Below, piece by piece: positions 1-12,248 of a stretch of 64,000 nucleotides of DNA. The position numbers and the translations under genes were made by a program. Source of the DNA: Pseudorasbora parva (Eukaryota; Chordata; Actinopteri; Cypriniformes; Gobionidae); the NCBI RefSeq assembly GCF_024679245.1, contig NC_090178.1, forward strand, positions 26,875,203 through 26,939,202, in the 5' to 3' direction. Position 1 is the stretch's first letter. Every line of letters starts with the position of its first letter. The notes beneath the pieces are model-generated. The model was given only the letters and a program-made list of their open reading frames with translations, was not told the origin of the DNA and searched no databases.

Positions 1-89
1 TTTTTTTTTTTGTCATGTGGTGACCGCTCACACTGTCGTACTCTTCGTGGACTCGTGTGTCCGTGGGATTTGTGTATGTGTCCTCCTAG

Positions 90-1622
90 CACTGCTGTTA
101 AACAACCCAGCATATCATCTCCTCCTGTCTGACCTGACACATGGCCCCAACAGGCTGACAATCTGCCACAGCCAGCAAGAAAAACCCCAAAACCTGTCCC
201 AGGGTAAGAGAGGGTTCATGTTGCCCTAAGAAAGGGGCAAAGGGGGGTGTCCTCCCCAGGGAACTCTTCCCCTGTCCTCTGAACTCTTAAAGGTAACAGT
301 TAGAGTGATATAATGGCCCCAGAACAGAACACAGGGTATTATTAAACAATGATGAAAAGGTGTTTCTGGGACTTTTATATCTCAGGGGTTGATTTTTATT
401 AAAACTAAAAGGTTTAAATGTATCTTTTGTTATAAGAAGGTCACATTTAAAACTGTCTTGGAGGATATTGTTTTGTCAGGGATAAGGTACTGTAGAGAGT
501 GTGTTAGTGTTTCCATACTGTCTTCTGACAGCAGTCTAAAGCCATACATATGCATGTAATGTCTCATCTCCAGTGTATGTGAGTGTTTAAGTGCATGCTG
601 GCAAGTTCATAATTACTTATAATTTAATATGGCTGATTAGTTCTTTATTATAAGTTTTTTATTTTGTACCTTTTTTTTTCTCAGCATGTGCTATTGACAT
701 GGTTGATAAAGGCCTGCCCATTCAGGAGGGACCGCCTCCTTACCCTGGAGCTCCGCCCCCTGGTTTATCAGGGGCTCATTATGGAGAAGCATCAGGATGC
801 GGGGGGAGTGTTCCTCATTATGCAGAAGCTGACATCATCAGTCTGCAAGGTGTTAGTGGTAACAATACATATGCAGTTCCAGCCCTCTCAGCCACGCCCA
901 CTGATTGCCCACCATTGCCCGAGTTGCCACGGGAACGACTTGTATTCAAAGAAAAGCTGGGAGAAGGACAATTTGGAGAGGTACAACTTTGGATTGCATT
1001 AACAACATTGCAAATTCCCAAGTTCTTTTAGCTTTATGGGATTCTTTATCCATAAACTGTATTGTTTGGCCAAAAGTAGACTTTTAATATTGTTTCCTTT
1101 ATGCCAGTCTCTTTTTTTTGTCTGCTTCCTTGTTAGGTTCACTTGTGTGAGATTGAAAACCCCCAGGACCTTGCAAACCTTGAGTTCCCGTTTAATGTCA
1201 GGAAAGGGCGCCCTCTTCTGGTGGCTGTGAAGATTTTACGGCCAGATGCCTCTAAAAATGCCAGGTAACTGTACACGTTGCCAAAGCACACTTAATCATA
1301 CACTTTATTTACAGTGTCCTTGTTACACATTACATGTAGTTACTATAGGAATTACTATAAATTCTGCATAATTACATGCAGCTAACCCCAAACAACACCA
1401 TAATCGTAACCCTAACCCTATAGTAAGTACATGTAGTGGATTATTATTACTCAGTACTAAACTGTAACCCGTATACCTTAAAAAAACTGTAAAATATGTT
1501 TGAAAATGTAATATTTAAAATACAAAGATTATATAGTTTTTCTTAATGCCACTCCATTTGACCTTAACAAAGCAAATCATTGTAAAACTTTTTTTTTACT
1601 TACATTTTTTAATTGTATGCTT

Positions 1623-1708
<86 letters not shown>

Positions 1709-3435
1709 CTTTTATTTTTTATTTTTTTAAATCTGATACCTGATTAACTGCCACTTAAGCAATTTAAAAATGGACCTGGGCTACTATGTATATTATTTTA
1801 TATATAATTTTATTTTATATATATATAATATACTGTGTATATTATTTATTATTACAATAAGAAGGTTTGAGCTTATATAAGTACACATTTTTATTCCAAA
1901 TAATCAGATTTAGTTGGAAAAGTTCTTTATCTGTAAAACAAAAACTGTTGTTGTGTATTTTGTGTAATAAACTGAAAATCTTTTACGCTTCATTTCAAAA
2001 TGTCCTTTTCCCTTCTCTTGTTACTCTCTCATTCTTTTCATGCTCTTCTTTCAACAGGAATGATTTTCTGAAGGAGGTGAAGATCTTATCTCGCCTGAAG
2101 GATCCGAACATAATCCGCCTGCTGGGTGTGTGTGTAAGCAGCGACCCATTGTGTATGGTCACAGAGTACATGGAGAGCGGAGACCTCAATCAGTACCTCT
2201 CCCATAGAGTGTTGCTGGACAAGACTGGACCTTCACATAATACACCGACCATCAGGTACACACACACACGGAAGAGTACGACGACAATATCAGGTAATGA
2301 TGCATCTAGGCTAAATCTGTCTCTGTTTCAGCTACCCAGCTTTGATCTCCATGGCGAGTCAGATCGCATCAGGAATGAAGTTCTTGTCGTCTCTGAACTT
2401 TGTGCACCGAGACCTGGCCACACGGAACTGCCTGGTGGGTGGAGAGAGGAGTGAGGGGGAGGACAGCGGCGGAGAGCGTCCAATAAAGATAGCTGATTTT
2501 GGCATGAGCAGGAACCTCTATGCTGGCGATTACTACAGGATACAAGGACGAGCTGTGCTGCCTATTCGCTGGATGGCATGGGAGTGCATCCTCATGGTAA
2601 GAACACACACAACTGTAACTTGGCTATAATAAATAAATGAAAATACTAGAATATTAGTGTAAGTATAAGTTTTTATTGATAAGTTTGTTTTTTCAGTGTT
2701 ACTATAATAAAGACAATATTAATTTCTTACTTTATATTTATTTATTAATATTTATTAGAAGGTTTAATATTTAATATCTTATAATTTAATTAAAAAATTG
2801 TAAAACTTTTTTTAAATTAATAATAAATTATACAAAATGTATAATGGGGTCCAAATAGTCTGCAACCACTAGTGAAAATGCTTATTTTTTTCTTCATTAC
2901 CATAATAATAGATATATTTATTAAATTTGTATTTATTAATAATATTTTCAGACTTAATATGTATTAAATTCTATGTATTATCTATTCAACTTTATATTAA
3001 TAATATAATAATAATAATTTTAATATATAAAATGGGGTCCAAAGGTTTGCTTCATTTTTTCTGCATTACCATTATATATTTTTATATTTATTTTTTTAAA
3101 TAAATATTAATTTAATAAACATTTGTATTTATTATCATAGAATGAAGAAATACATTATTATATTTTAACATTTTGTAAATGTTTTTATTTGATAAAAATA
3201 AGTTATATAATGACTACCTAGACTACCACTACTGAAAATGCGTTTCTTGCAATTCAAATTTAATTACTTAATTTTTTTATTTATCAAGTTATATCTTTGA
3301 TCATTTATTACCAGACATATTATATTGGATATAAAATGTGCATTAACATTTAATTTATCTGTAAAAAGGAGCTCACATGCTTAGTGTCACAAATCTTAAA
3401 TATCATTTTCTTTTTTGGACCCCGCTATATATAAT

Positions 3436-3471
<36 letters not shown>

Positions 3472-3838
3472 GGGAAGTTCACGACGGCGAGTGATGTGTG
3501 GGCATTTGGCGTGACCCTGTGGGAGATGTTGAGTGTGTGTCAGGAGCAACCTTACAGTCACATGACGGACGAACAGGTCATTGACAACGCAGGGGAGTTT
3601 TTCAGAGACCAGGGAAGACAGGTATGTATGTATTTCCTAACACTTATTAACCCCCAGTTTTTTAAACAAGCGTAGCCTCACTCTCTCTCTTCATCAGGTG
3701 TACCTGTCTCGCCCGGCTGTTTGCCCACAGGGTTTGTATGAGCTGATGCTTAGCTGCTGGAACAGAGACTGTAAACTACGGCCTTCATTTGCGTACATTC
3801 ACTCCTTCCTCACCGAGGACGCCATGAACATGGTTTAG
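90..3838 (+). CDS. ddr1: discoidin domain receptor 1, 3' part (juxtamembrane and tyrosine kinase)
   Basis: Collagen-binding receptor tyrosine kinase of the plasma membrane. The extracellular discoidin domain lies left of the window. Exons by GT-AG and phase: 90-203, 685-980, 1137-1264, 2058-2255, 2332-2596, 3472-3621, 3698-3838 (TAG). Exon 1 has the juxtamembrane NNPAYHLLL, exon 2 has [10 protein letters not shown] and the glycine loop GEGQFGE, exon 3 the lysine motif VAVKILRP, exon 4 FLKEVKIL and [12 protein letters not shown]. Exon 5 has [15 protein letters not shown] and the activation loop NLYAGDYYR; the last exons end in AMNMV. All catalytic residues I can check are present, so the kinase should be active. 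Between CLVG and IKIADFG there are 14 residues where, from memory, human DDR1 has 4; the extra residues are acidic. DDR2 is the alternative, but the juxtamembrane sequence and the flot1/tubb/mdc1 neighbours favour ddr1. Confidence 0.95.
1624..1706. repeat. (TA)n microsatellite in ddr1 intron
   Basis: Uninterrupted AT dinucleotide run of about 80 bases in the intron before the 2058-2255 exon. The Ile-Tyr open frame across it is an artefact. Confidence 0.95.
2597..3471. repeat. AT-rich ddr1 intron with degenerate repeat units and (GT)n
   Basis: Very AT-rich intron. The phrase ATGGGGTCCAAA occurs at about 2844 and about 3032, and its reverse complement TTTGGACCCC near 3414-3423, so it looks like the remnant of one or more inverted-repeat elements. 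A (GT)n run at about 3438-3468 abuts the acceptor TAG of the 3472 exon, so the polypyrimidine tract is replaced by GT repeats. Confidence 0.6.
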
Positions 3839-5018
3839 AGAGTGACAAAGATGAAGAGAATAGGAATGTAAGAAAGTGTGTGTGTGTGTGGACCACAGAC
3901 TGGTGGTGTGTTTTTAAGCAGACACGGCTAAGCACTCTTATGTAAATTAGTATTTTTTGATCAGCGGGTTGGGGCGAACAAAAGCCGCAGGTTCGGTGCC
4001 TCTGAATGACCCACTTCTAATTTCTTATCCTGAACTCTCCAAGCAACATTTTATCCCCAAATCATTTTTAGGCTCACTATTCATACTTGTCACTTCACTA
4101 TTCCACAGTATTTGGTTTCACTGAGCTCACATTTTTCCTAATGCACCACAGAAATGGCTTTGCTCTGCCTTATATTCTCTTTCTTTAAGAACCTGAGAAA
4201 CAAACATCTATGTAAATATTTCTTGCTGTGAAACTAAAGTCTTTTGTGTTCTGTGAGGTTCAGTACTGAAGACTAAGCTATAGGCTAACAGGAATAATAT
4301 GAACTAGAACTTGGGATAAAATGCTGCTTGGCCTTGGAACCTTAAATCCTAGTCCTGAAACATGAATCAAATCTGTCTCTTCATTCCCTGAACATTGAAT
4401 AGATCTCAAAACATAATCATAGGAACTGGTGGAGGGTTTTTATAGCTAGATGACAGGCAGCACAAAAGCACACGGCTCTACAAAATGTCTATTTAGTCGT
4501 TGTTCTCTTCAGGCAGCATTTGACAAAATACTGATTATGCATATTAAAACTTACTATAGAAGAAATACAGAACATTTTCTACTCGCATATTAAGTAATAA
4601 TAGTGAATAACATTTTAACTGTCTAACTTTGCTTCCATTCATGGTCATTTAGAAAATCTGAGGATGTATCAGTTTGTCATGTCTTTTTTGTGTGGTGGAG
4701 GGTAATTCATCATCACTAAACATTAACATTGAGAGGGACATTTTCTTCTAAATCATAAGAAATAAGGTTTTGTTGAATCATTGTAATGGAATAGCATACA
4801 GGGGTAAATTCATGAGTCATTGAACTCTTGGAGTTCAATGAATGTCAAAAAAAAAAAAAAATGCTGAAGAGCTTCCAGATATAATATTCAAATATAATTC
4901 ACGGTACTATAATTATGTACAATAGTAGTTGATGTGTGAAAAGTTTATGACACGATATTGTCCAATTGTGGTCAATTAGAGGATGAATACATATGGTCTG
5001 CACATTAATGGTCCCTTG
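3839..5018 (+). other. ddr1 3' flank / probable 3'UTR
   Basis: No coding exon seen. It begins directly after the ddr1 stop and probably carries its 3'UTR, but I see no convincing AATAAA close to the gene. An AATAAA at 7118-7123 followed by a T-rich stretch could be a distal poly(A) signal, or could belong to repeat DNA. Confidence 0.4.
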
Positions 5019-5329
5019 AGGCCCATTCACACCAATGACTATAACATATATAAACATTATACAAATACATTTTTAATAATCATTCTAATCTATTAAAAAA
5101 TAGGGAAGTCCACACTAGAGCTCGTATGACAACAGAGAAACAATATTGGTGGAATCACTTTTTTCCAGCTGATGAGTGATATTAATATTGGATTGTGATT
5201 GGTTGTTAAAGAACTTGAGCATTTAAAGTGGCAGATGCTTATAATAAACAGAACGTTATTGTGTATTGGTGTGAACAGGATGCTAATATAGTTATTGTTA
5301 AAGTTATCATTCTTGGTGTGAATGAGCCT
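5019..5329. mobile_element. short terminal-inverted-repeat element (MITE)
   Basis: About 311 bp. The left end AGGCCCATTCACACCAA is nearly the reverse complement of the right end TTGGTGTGAATGAGCCT (one mismatch). AT-rich core, no coding capacity. Non-autonomous DNA transposon; superfamily not assignable from the ends alone. Confidence 0.75.
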
Positions 5330-5372
5330 TTGCTCAGCTCAATGTTTATGGTCACTTTTCTTCAATAACTGT

Positions 5373-5809
5373 AAAGGCCATAAAGATAACTATTAGCGTC
5401 TACACCAACGGAACAATATGTTTATAACATCCCACAGTGGTTTTGATATCTTTAATATAAGAGGATGGCTGTCAACATTTGTATCTTCCATCAGCTTAAA
5501 AATTGATTGCAACAATATCGTTCATGGCCTGTCCACATTCAGAAAAACTATAACTATACAGTTTAAATATTCATTCTACTTCTGTGAAAATAAGGAAGAC
5601 CACACCACAACGATAAGAGCACAGAGGAATCACTTTCAGAACTTGTTTTGCCAGCTGATAAAAGCCAATCAGAATCCACACAAGTTTAAAGCGCTTGAGC
5701 ATTTAAAACAGCAGACGGCATGACTGCATCGCACGCGACATGAAGTTATCATCCGTTGGGTGTGGACACCAATATAGTTATCGTTATAACTGTTGTGAAA
5801 CTGGCCTTA
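5373..5809. mobile_element. second, diverged MITE of related type
   Basis: The left end (AAGGCCA then GATAACTATT and TACACC) and the right end (GGACACCAATATAGTTATC then TGGCCTT) are imperfect inverted repeats of each other and resemble the inner part of the 5019-5329 element. The 101-codon frame across it has no recognisable product. Confidence 0.55.
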
Positions 5810-6260
5810 AAGGGTTAGTTCACCCAAAAATGAAAATGTCATGAACATTTGTCATGAATTACTTACCCTCATGTCGTTCGACACCCGTAAGACCTCCGTT
5901 CATCATCGGAACACAAATGAAGATATTTTTGTTGAAATCCGATGGCTCAGACAGGCCTTCATTGACACCAATGTGTCAGAAACGACACACAAAGACGTCG
6001 TTACAAAGTCCATCTCACTACAGTGGCTCTACAATCATTGTATGAAGCGACAAGAATGTTTTTGTGCGTAAAAAAACAACAGCTAAATAACAACTTATAT
6101 AGTCATGGCCAATTTCAAAACAAAGCTTCAGGTTTAAGGGGTTTTTTGCACAACACAAAATATTCCCATCGCTTCATAAAATTATTGTAACCTCTGTAGT
6201 GAGATGACATGGATTTATTGGAGTAATTTTTGATGGCACAGCAAATGTAGTTTTTTTGAC
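5810..6260. repeat. cyprinid-type interspersed repeat (TTAGTTCACCCAAAAATG family)
   Basis: Starts with AGGGTTAGTTCACCCAAAAA and continues with CCCTCATGTCGTTC and AACACAAATGAAGATATTTT, wording I recognise as a high-copy cyprinid repeat. Related, more diverged starts occur near 25191 and 38380. The opposite terminus is not seen, so the right boundary is approximate. Confidence 0.6.
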
Positions 6261-8410
6261 CTGCCATTGCGTGGACTGACTTAACGGAACACAGATCATG
6301 AACTTGTTGGTACCAGAATGTGCAGGGTTAAACTAGACTTTTGGAATTCAAAAACTGTTTTGAATGGGATGTATGGCAATGTACAACCAATGCACTATTT
6401 GAAAGGACTCAATATGAGCCTGGACATGCCAGAAATTGAAACGAATGGGCCGGGAAAGTACATAGTGAGAGAAAGAGAGGGGGAAAAAAGCAAGCATAAT
6501 GGCCACAGAAATTTACATTTATACCAATAAGAAATGTATTGTTTAAAGAAAATAGAAAAATAACCAAAGTATTTGTCCTGAATTTACTATGTAAACCCGT
6601 GGGACACTTGCAGAAACTCTCTTAAAGCTACAGTACGTAATTGCATTTAATCTCAGTGGTGGTTTCAGTGACTGCAGACTGACTGTACATTTAACTTGAA
6701 ACTGGTGTGGAGACGCCACCTCCTCCTCATTTAAGAGGAAGACTGTGTGTGTGTGTGTAGGTGGGGTAGAGAGAGCAACATACATAACATTTACTGTAAT
6801 ATACACAAAAGAATGTGATTCCCAAATGGTTATGTTGCCTTGCCTGATTATGCTAATTCAATAACTGTTAACCTTTTTTTGGTACAATGAGGCCTGAACT
6901 TTTGTTGTATTTTTATAAATATAGTTTTGGGCATGTTCTGTCCTCAGCTATTCATGTTTCTTAAATAATGAAAATGTAAATAATTCATGGGACATAATTT
7001 TCTTCATTAATATTGCTATCTGTTATTGTATTAATCGGTTGTGTCTGTCTCCGTTTTCGACTCCCTGCCTGTGTTAGTCAGTGTCATTGCCGGTGTTGTC
7101 TATTTTGTAGGTGTTTTAATAAAGTAACCTTTTCCAATAATGTCAAATCTGATCCTCGTTTTCATTTACAATTTGTAAAGTTCCGAGATGTACACAACTG
7201 CATTCCTGTTGAAAACACTAAATTTGAGCAAACACACTTCCACACAAGTTATAAGCTATACCACATGCTAAAAGTTTATTTTAAACCGTACATATATAAT
7301 CATACGTATAAATCTCAGCCTGGATATATAGATCTACAGTTGAAGGTGAAATATCTACATCACCACTAAACACAGTAAGGCAAATATTGGGATAGGTTGT
7401 TAAATACATAGACACTGAGGCTTTAAGGCAATGAAAACAAACTAATGGCAAAAAAAGGTAATTATTCTGAAATTAGCTATTAAAGTCAGGAAGTATCACA
7501 TGACATGTCACAGTTATGTTCCTGATGCTGAAACACTAGAGACCAGAGCAGGCTGCTGTCAGTTTGATTCATTGAGGAAGTTTAAAGGTCGCTTTGAGGC
7601 ACTTTGAAGGCGTAAACTGGATATGCATAGGTTTATATTACTCTGGTAATGTTGAGTTGATTTCACTGTGAAGCACACAACAGCATTGGAAAATTATACG
7701 AGAAATTAAACCAGCCTTTACTTGAGTTTCTGTGGGCACAAAGACATGCTTGTGGCCTGCGTTAAAAACCTAACGTGTTACCTCTTCTTCTTTTTTCCTG
7801 TTTGTTCATCAATGTCATCCGGTTTGTTTCTTCACTCACTTCCAACCCCCTCTTACTTTTCAACTTGCAGTAAAAATCCCTTTACTGAGCACACAGACTT
7901 GTTTAAGGGAACGTGACCTGTCTGAAGAGTAAGTCTTCAATTCCAAATAACCTTTCAATGTGTCTAAAAACTCTTTGCCACTGTTTAAAAAAAAGTCTTA
8001 AACCGTCGAACAATATATTATCGGAACAAAAGTATAAAAAAGGCACGAATAAAGCGACATATTTTAGTGTCTGGACACGGAAGGCATTATGCATGTGGAC
8101 TATGGCTTCAATAATGCACTTGAGGTGAATTTAAATGCATTGGTCTAGGATGCACTTTGGTTTTGAAAGGAACTGAACCAGAATCAACAGGCGTGTGGCT
8201 TAAACAGACAGAAACTATTCAAAAATTAAACGATCAGCCCTGCTTCCCTGAATATTCACTATTAACAGAGGCTCTTGAGTAGGTGTAGTTCACCTTTTAA
8301 ATGTATAAAATTATAATGTGATAAAATCATGTCATTCACAAAACAGTATATAAAAACTGAATGTTACAAATTGTGGATTACAAACAATTAAAGACCTCAA
8401 TGTTGTAAGT
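6261..8410. other. intergenic, no gene recognised
   Basis: Between ddr1 and flot1. AT-rich sequence with short unrelated open frames, a (GT)9-like tract near 6744-6760 and the AATAAA at 7118-7123. I see no splice-bounded coding exon with a recognisable product. Confidence 0.5.
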
Positions 8411-8532
8411 TCAGCATAAACACAGGCATGCACACATGCACACACACAGGAAGCGCTGAGATCCGCAAGCAGAACAGATCAGACTTGATTCCTTCTTCAT
8501 GAACTCCATCAGCCCATTCGGGTTAAAGCAGC
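8411..8532 (-). CDS. orphan candidate terminal exon (minus strand)
   Basis: Read on the minus strand, a strong pyrimidine tract ends in a CAG acceptor, and from 8532 a frame is open for 39 codons to a TGA at 8413-8411. The first residues read CFNPNGLMEFMKKESSLICS; the last part is cysteine-rich because it crosses a GT/GCAT-rich tract. No upstream exon was found between 8533 and 12248 and I do not recognise the peptide. It could be the last exon of a small gene between ddr1 and flot1 (human has IER3 near there, but this does not look like IER3), a retained fragment, or chance. Confidence 0.25.
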
Positions 8533-10469
8533 CTGGCCAAAAGAAAAAAAGAAAAGAAAGTGTCCACATTTAGCGTGTCTGGAGTGGAAACCAGGTGTTT
8601 TATAGCAATGCAGTAGCAAAAGTATTTGATGTGAGCTTAAAAGGGCATTAACACAGAAAGATTTCCATTAGATTTACTGCTAAGATTTAAAGGTGCTATT
8701 TATTTAGGCATTATGTTTGATATACATTTATTACCATCTGTGATTTAAACGTTAGCCAAAACATTGTGAGGATTGTTAAGTTTGATGCATATCCCTGAAT
8801 GAGATCAAATTGCAACTGTAAATGTCAATGAAAAGATATAATACTTGTACTTGATGTAAGGATTGCCTTGTGTCGTCACTCAAAAATGTCCCCATGTGAC
8901 ATTTTTCATGTATTAAAATGTTTCAGTAAAAATTGCTGGTTAACACAATATTTTAATTCAGAGTGATTTACATTTATTTAGAGGGAGATTTTCACATTTT
9001 AATGCCTTGTCCTTCCTTCATTTGGAAGCGCTCATACACATAAACAACTACGTTTGAGCAGATTACCTCTGTACCTTTCGTTGGTTTCATACAGATTACA
9101 TAAATCAGAGAATTTTAATTTACATGTCAAGCTTTCTATAGACATTTCTTGTTGTGACTAAGGCAAGTAGCCTAAAGAGTTTCATTTTATCAAAGGGTTA
9201 CATTTTATCCCCACCAGGTATACAAAAATTACTTCTCCATAACTTCATCTAAACATGTTCCCTTCCCCCTACAAATTTCCTCTAAAAAGCTGTCCAGACA
9301 AAGCAGCATTTCTTCTTGCCAGTCACCCGCCATGTTTGTTTACTTTAAAGTCACGTTTGAGATGTTTTGACGAGACATTTTGCAAGATTTCCTGTGTTCA
9401 CAGCCAGGACTCTGTTATTTGTGAATGGAATCGGTTCTTGGTAATGTACTCCACACAGTAGAGAAGCAAAACTGTTAAATCTCTGATTTGTTATCACATG
9501 TTTGTGGTCTCTCCCATTTTCGTCTGTACCCAGCATTAGCTGACGCCTTCGTCTTGTTGTATTGTGTTAGTTTAGCAAAATCATCTGCTGAAGCCTATTC
9601 ATACATGCGTCAAACTACTAAGTCAACCTGCTCTCGAGCATTCACAGACTGGGGTTTTGACCATTCCAATATGGCAGACAGCTTACATATAGACGGTTTC
9701 ATCGAACTCATACGCGTTACCGTGGCTACGTGCCTGGCCCGAAGCTAACTTCTGGTCTGTGTTTGTTTCTCGGTCTGGCTAGTGGATAGTATGGCGCACT
9801 ACTCAGCAGAAACACATTTTTGACGTACTCTTCTTGGATAACATGATATAAATATTAACAATCAAACAGAGAACATATTACAATAGTGCAAAAATCGCTG
9901 TGTGCGACTCACCAAATAGCCTTGAATGCTTCATGCATATCCAATCTGACTGCATGAGATTGCCGTCAAATGTCATTTAGACTGTATGTCTAATGTGATT
10001 TACTTTTCATTAGTGATTAGTGTGATTTATCTTGTTATCAGAAATAATGTACATGCGTGCGTGTGGTCACCATAGGCCGTAAAAAAAATATGGACGACGT
10101 GACTTCTGTTTCCGCTGACCATAGTTGAAGCTTTCAGACGCCGCACACGGCGCTGACATCTTGGGACCAGAGTCTGTGCAGTAGTGATTTCGGGATCGGA
10201 GTCTGCGCAGAGCAGGATGTAGAGCAGGAAGTACAGCCGTGATATCAAAAGCCCGCCCACACTCTCACAGTTGCAGAACAATTAATTATGTTGGTGTGAA
10301 ATAAACAGTTATGTAAATGTAGATATTAAGCTAAAGCTCCAATCTGCTCCCAAAAATCCAGAAAAAAGTCAGTTAGTGCCTCAGTGAGAACTTCACTCAG
10401 AGAAGACGTCGATCTCAGCTGTCAATCATGACGTCACACTTCCCGTTTTTATAGCATCAAATAATTAAC
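8533..10469. other. intergenic, no gene recognised
   Basis: No splice-bounded exon with a recognisable product. 10040-10450 has the look of repeat DNA (GC-richer, several CpG) and ends directly before the LINE. The 84-codon minus frame at 10027-10281 shows no family motif. Confidence 0.45.
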
Positions 10470-12060
10470 TAAGCCATCTCCCTTACACTCTTACCAACAC
10501 TCACACACATCATCAACACATCTCTCTGCACCGGCATCTTCCCTACCACATTCAAGCAGGCTCGGGTAACCCTACTGCTTAAAAAACCCTAATTAGACAC
10601 ATCACTTGCAGAGAACTACAGACCTGTTTCTCTCTTGCTATTCATAGCGAAAACACTTGAAAGAGTTTTTCAACCAGGTCTCATCTTTCTCACAGTCTAA
10701 TCAACTGGACGTAAACCAGTCGGGTTTCAAAAAGGGCCACTCAACTGAGACGGCATTATTGCCAGTTACTGAAGCCCTGCGGATAGCAAAAGCTGCATCC
10801 AAATCATCAGTCCTGCTGCTGTCTGCTGCCTTTGACACTGTAAATCATCAGATTCTTCTGTCCACCCTCTCATCTCTGGGCATCACAGGGACTCCACTCC
10901 ACTGGTTTGAGTCCTATCTCACAGGGTCTTTTAAGGTTGCCTGGAGAGGAGAGATATCCAAAGCACATCAACTGATCCCAGGGGTTCCTCAGAGCTCAGT
11001 GCTTGGACCTCTCCTCTTCTCCATTACACTACATCACTGGGACCCATCATTCAGGCACATGGCCTCTCATATTATTGCTATGCTGATGACACACGGCTCT
11101 CCCTCTCATTTCAACCAGATGATCCCACAGTAGCTGCACGAATCTCAAACTGTCTGGCGGATATCTCTGCATGGATGAAAAAACATCACCTGCAGCTCAA
11201 CTTAGCAAAGACTGAGCTGCTCGCCTTCCCTACTAATCCGACCCTACAACACGACTTCACCATCCAGCTAGGTTCATCTTTGATTACCCCTTCAAGATCG
11301 GTCAGAAATCTTGGAGTAATCTTTGATGACCAGCTGTCCTTCAAAGACCACATCTCAGTGGACAGCTCGGTCATGCAGGTTTGCGTTGCCCAAAATCAGG
11401 AAAATTAGACCGTTCCTTACGGAGCATGCAACACAGTTTCTTGTCCAGGACCTGGTCATTTCTAGACTTGACTATTACAATGTGCTTCTGGCTGGACTTC
11501 CATCATGTGCAATCAAACCGCTGCATATGATCCAGAACGCTGCGGCACCTCTTGACTTGAATGAGCCCAAAATGGCTCATGTCACACCTCTTTTCATCTC
11601 TCTGCATTGGCTACCAGTATTGCAGTACCCGCATATTTCGACTCACTCCTACGAGCCTACACCCCCACCAGAAGCCTTCGCTCAGCTAACGAGCAGAGGC
11701 TTGTGGTACCATCACAGAGAGGCATGAAATCTCTCTCCAGAACTTTTTCATTCATTGTTCCTGGTTGCTGGAACAATCTTCCGTCCACCATACACATGAC
11801 AGAATCACTCGCTTCATTCAAAAGACAGGTAAAAACTCATCTCTTCCATGAGCACTTAATCTCATCATTAAAAAAAACTCTTCCTCCACTACTTTTTTCT
11901 CTTTTCCCTCCCTTTGCTGGTTTTTGCTACTCTGAGTAATATACAAATCTTTGTATTTAGGGCACTTTTTGCGTTTCCTTCATGACAGATTGCTTCCTGT
12001 ACTCCTCAGTTGTAAGTCGCTTTGGATAAAAGCATCTGCTAAATGCATAAATGTAAATGT
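10470..12060 (+). mobile_element. decayed L2-clade non-LTR retrotransposon (LINE), 3' part
   Basis: Fragments of one reverse transcriptase in shifting plus frames: FKQARVTLLLKKP-type wording near 10550, SGFKKGHSTETALL (about 10720), AFDTVNHQILL, GVPQSSVLGPLLFS (about 10980), the YADDT region broken near 11080, HHLQLNLAKTELLAFP (11180), LGVIFDDQLSFKDHI, SRLDYYNVLLAGLP (11460), HVTPLFISLHWLPV and LVVPSQRGMKSLSRTFSF. Several frameshifts and a stop near 11131 show it is dead. The tail TAAGTCGCTTTGGATAAAAG and ATAAATGTAAATGT (12013-12060) is the typical fish L2 3' end. It stops about 190 bp from the flot1 stop codon, so the flot1 3'UTR may run into it antisense. Confidence 0.9.
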
Positions 12061-12248
12061 AACTAATTAAACTAAACTTATTTAAAAAACGAACACTTGA
12101 AATAAAATCATTGTGATGATAACTGCCTACAATGACATTAACTTTGGGGAAAAAATATTTGAAGTGTAATTTGATTTGTTTAGTTTGCCTCGCGTCCATA
12201 AGAAAACACGGAGGGACGGCTATACTGGGACCGGCCACCTGGGGACGA

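Noticed and set aside
1624..1743. Open frame of alternating Ile-Tyr (also at 26863-27063, 33281-33478, 46744-46962)
   Set aside because: Translation of (TA)n microsatellites, not genes.
3960..4010. Possible tRNA-derived SINE start (GGTTCGGTGCC resembling a B box)
   Set aside because: No matching A box at the right distance and no tRNA fold could be drawn.
10027..10281. Candidate IER3-like small gene between ddr1 and flot1
   Set aside because: The minus frame shows no IER3 motif and sits in repeat-like DNA before the LINE.
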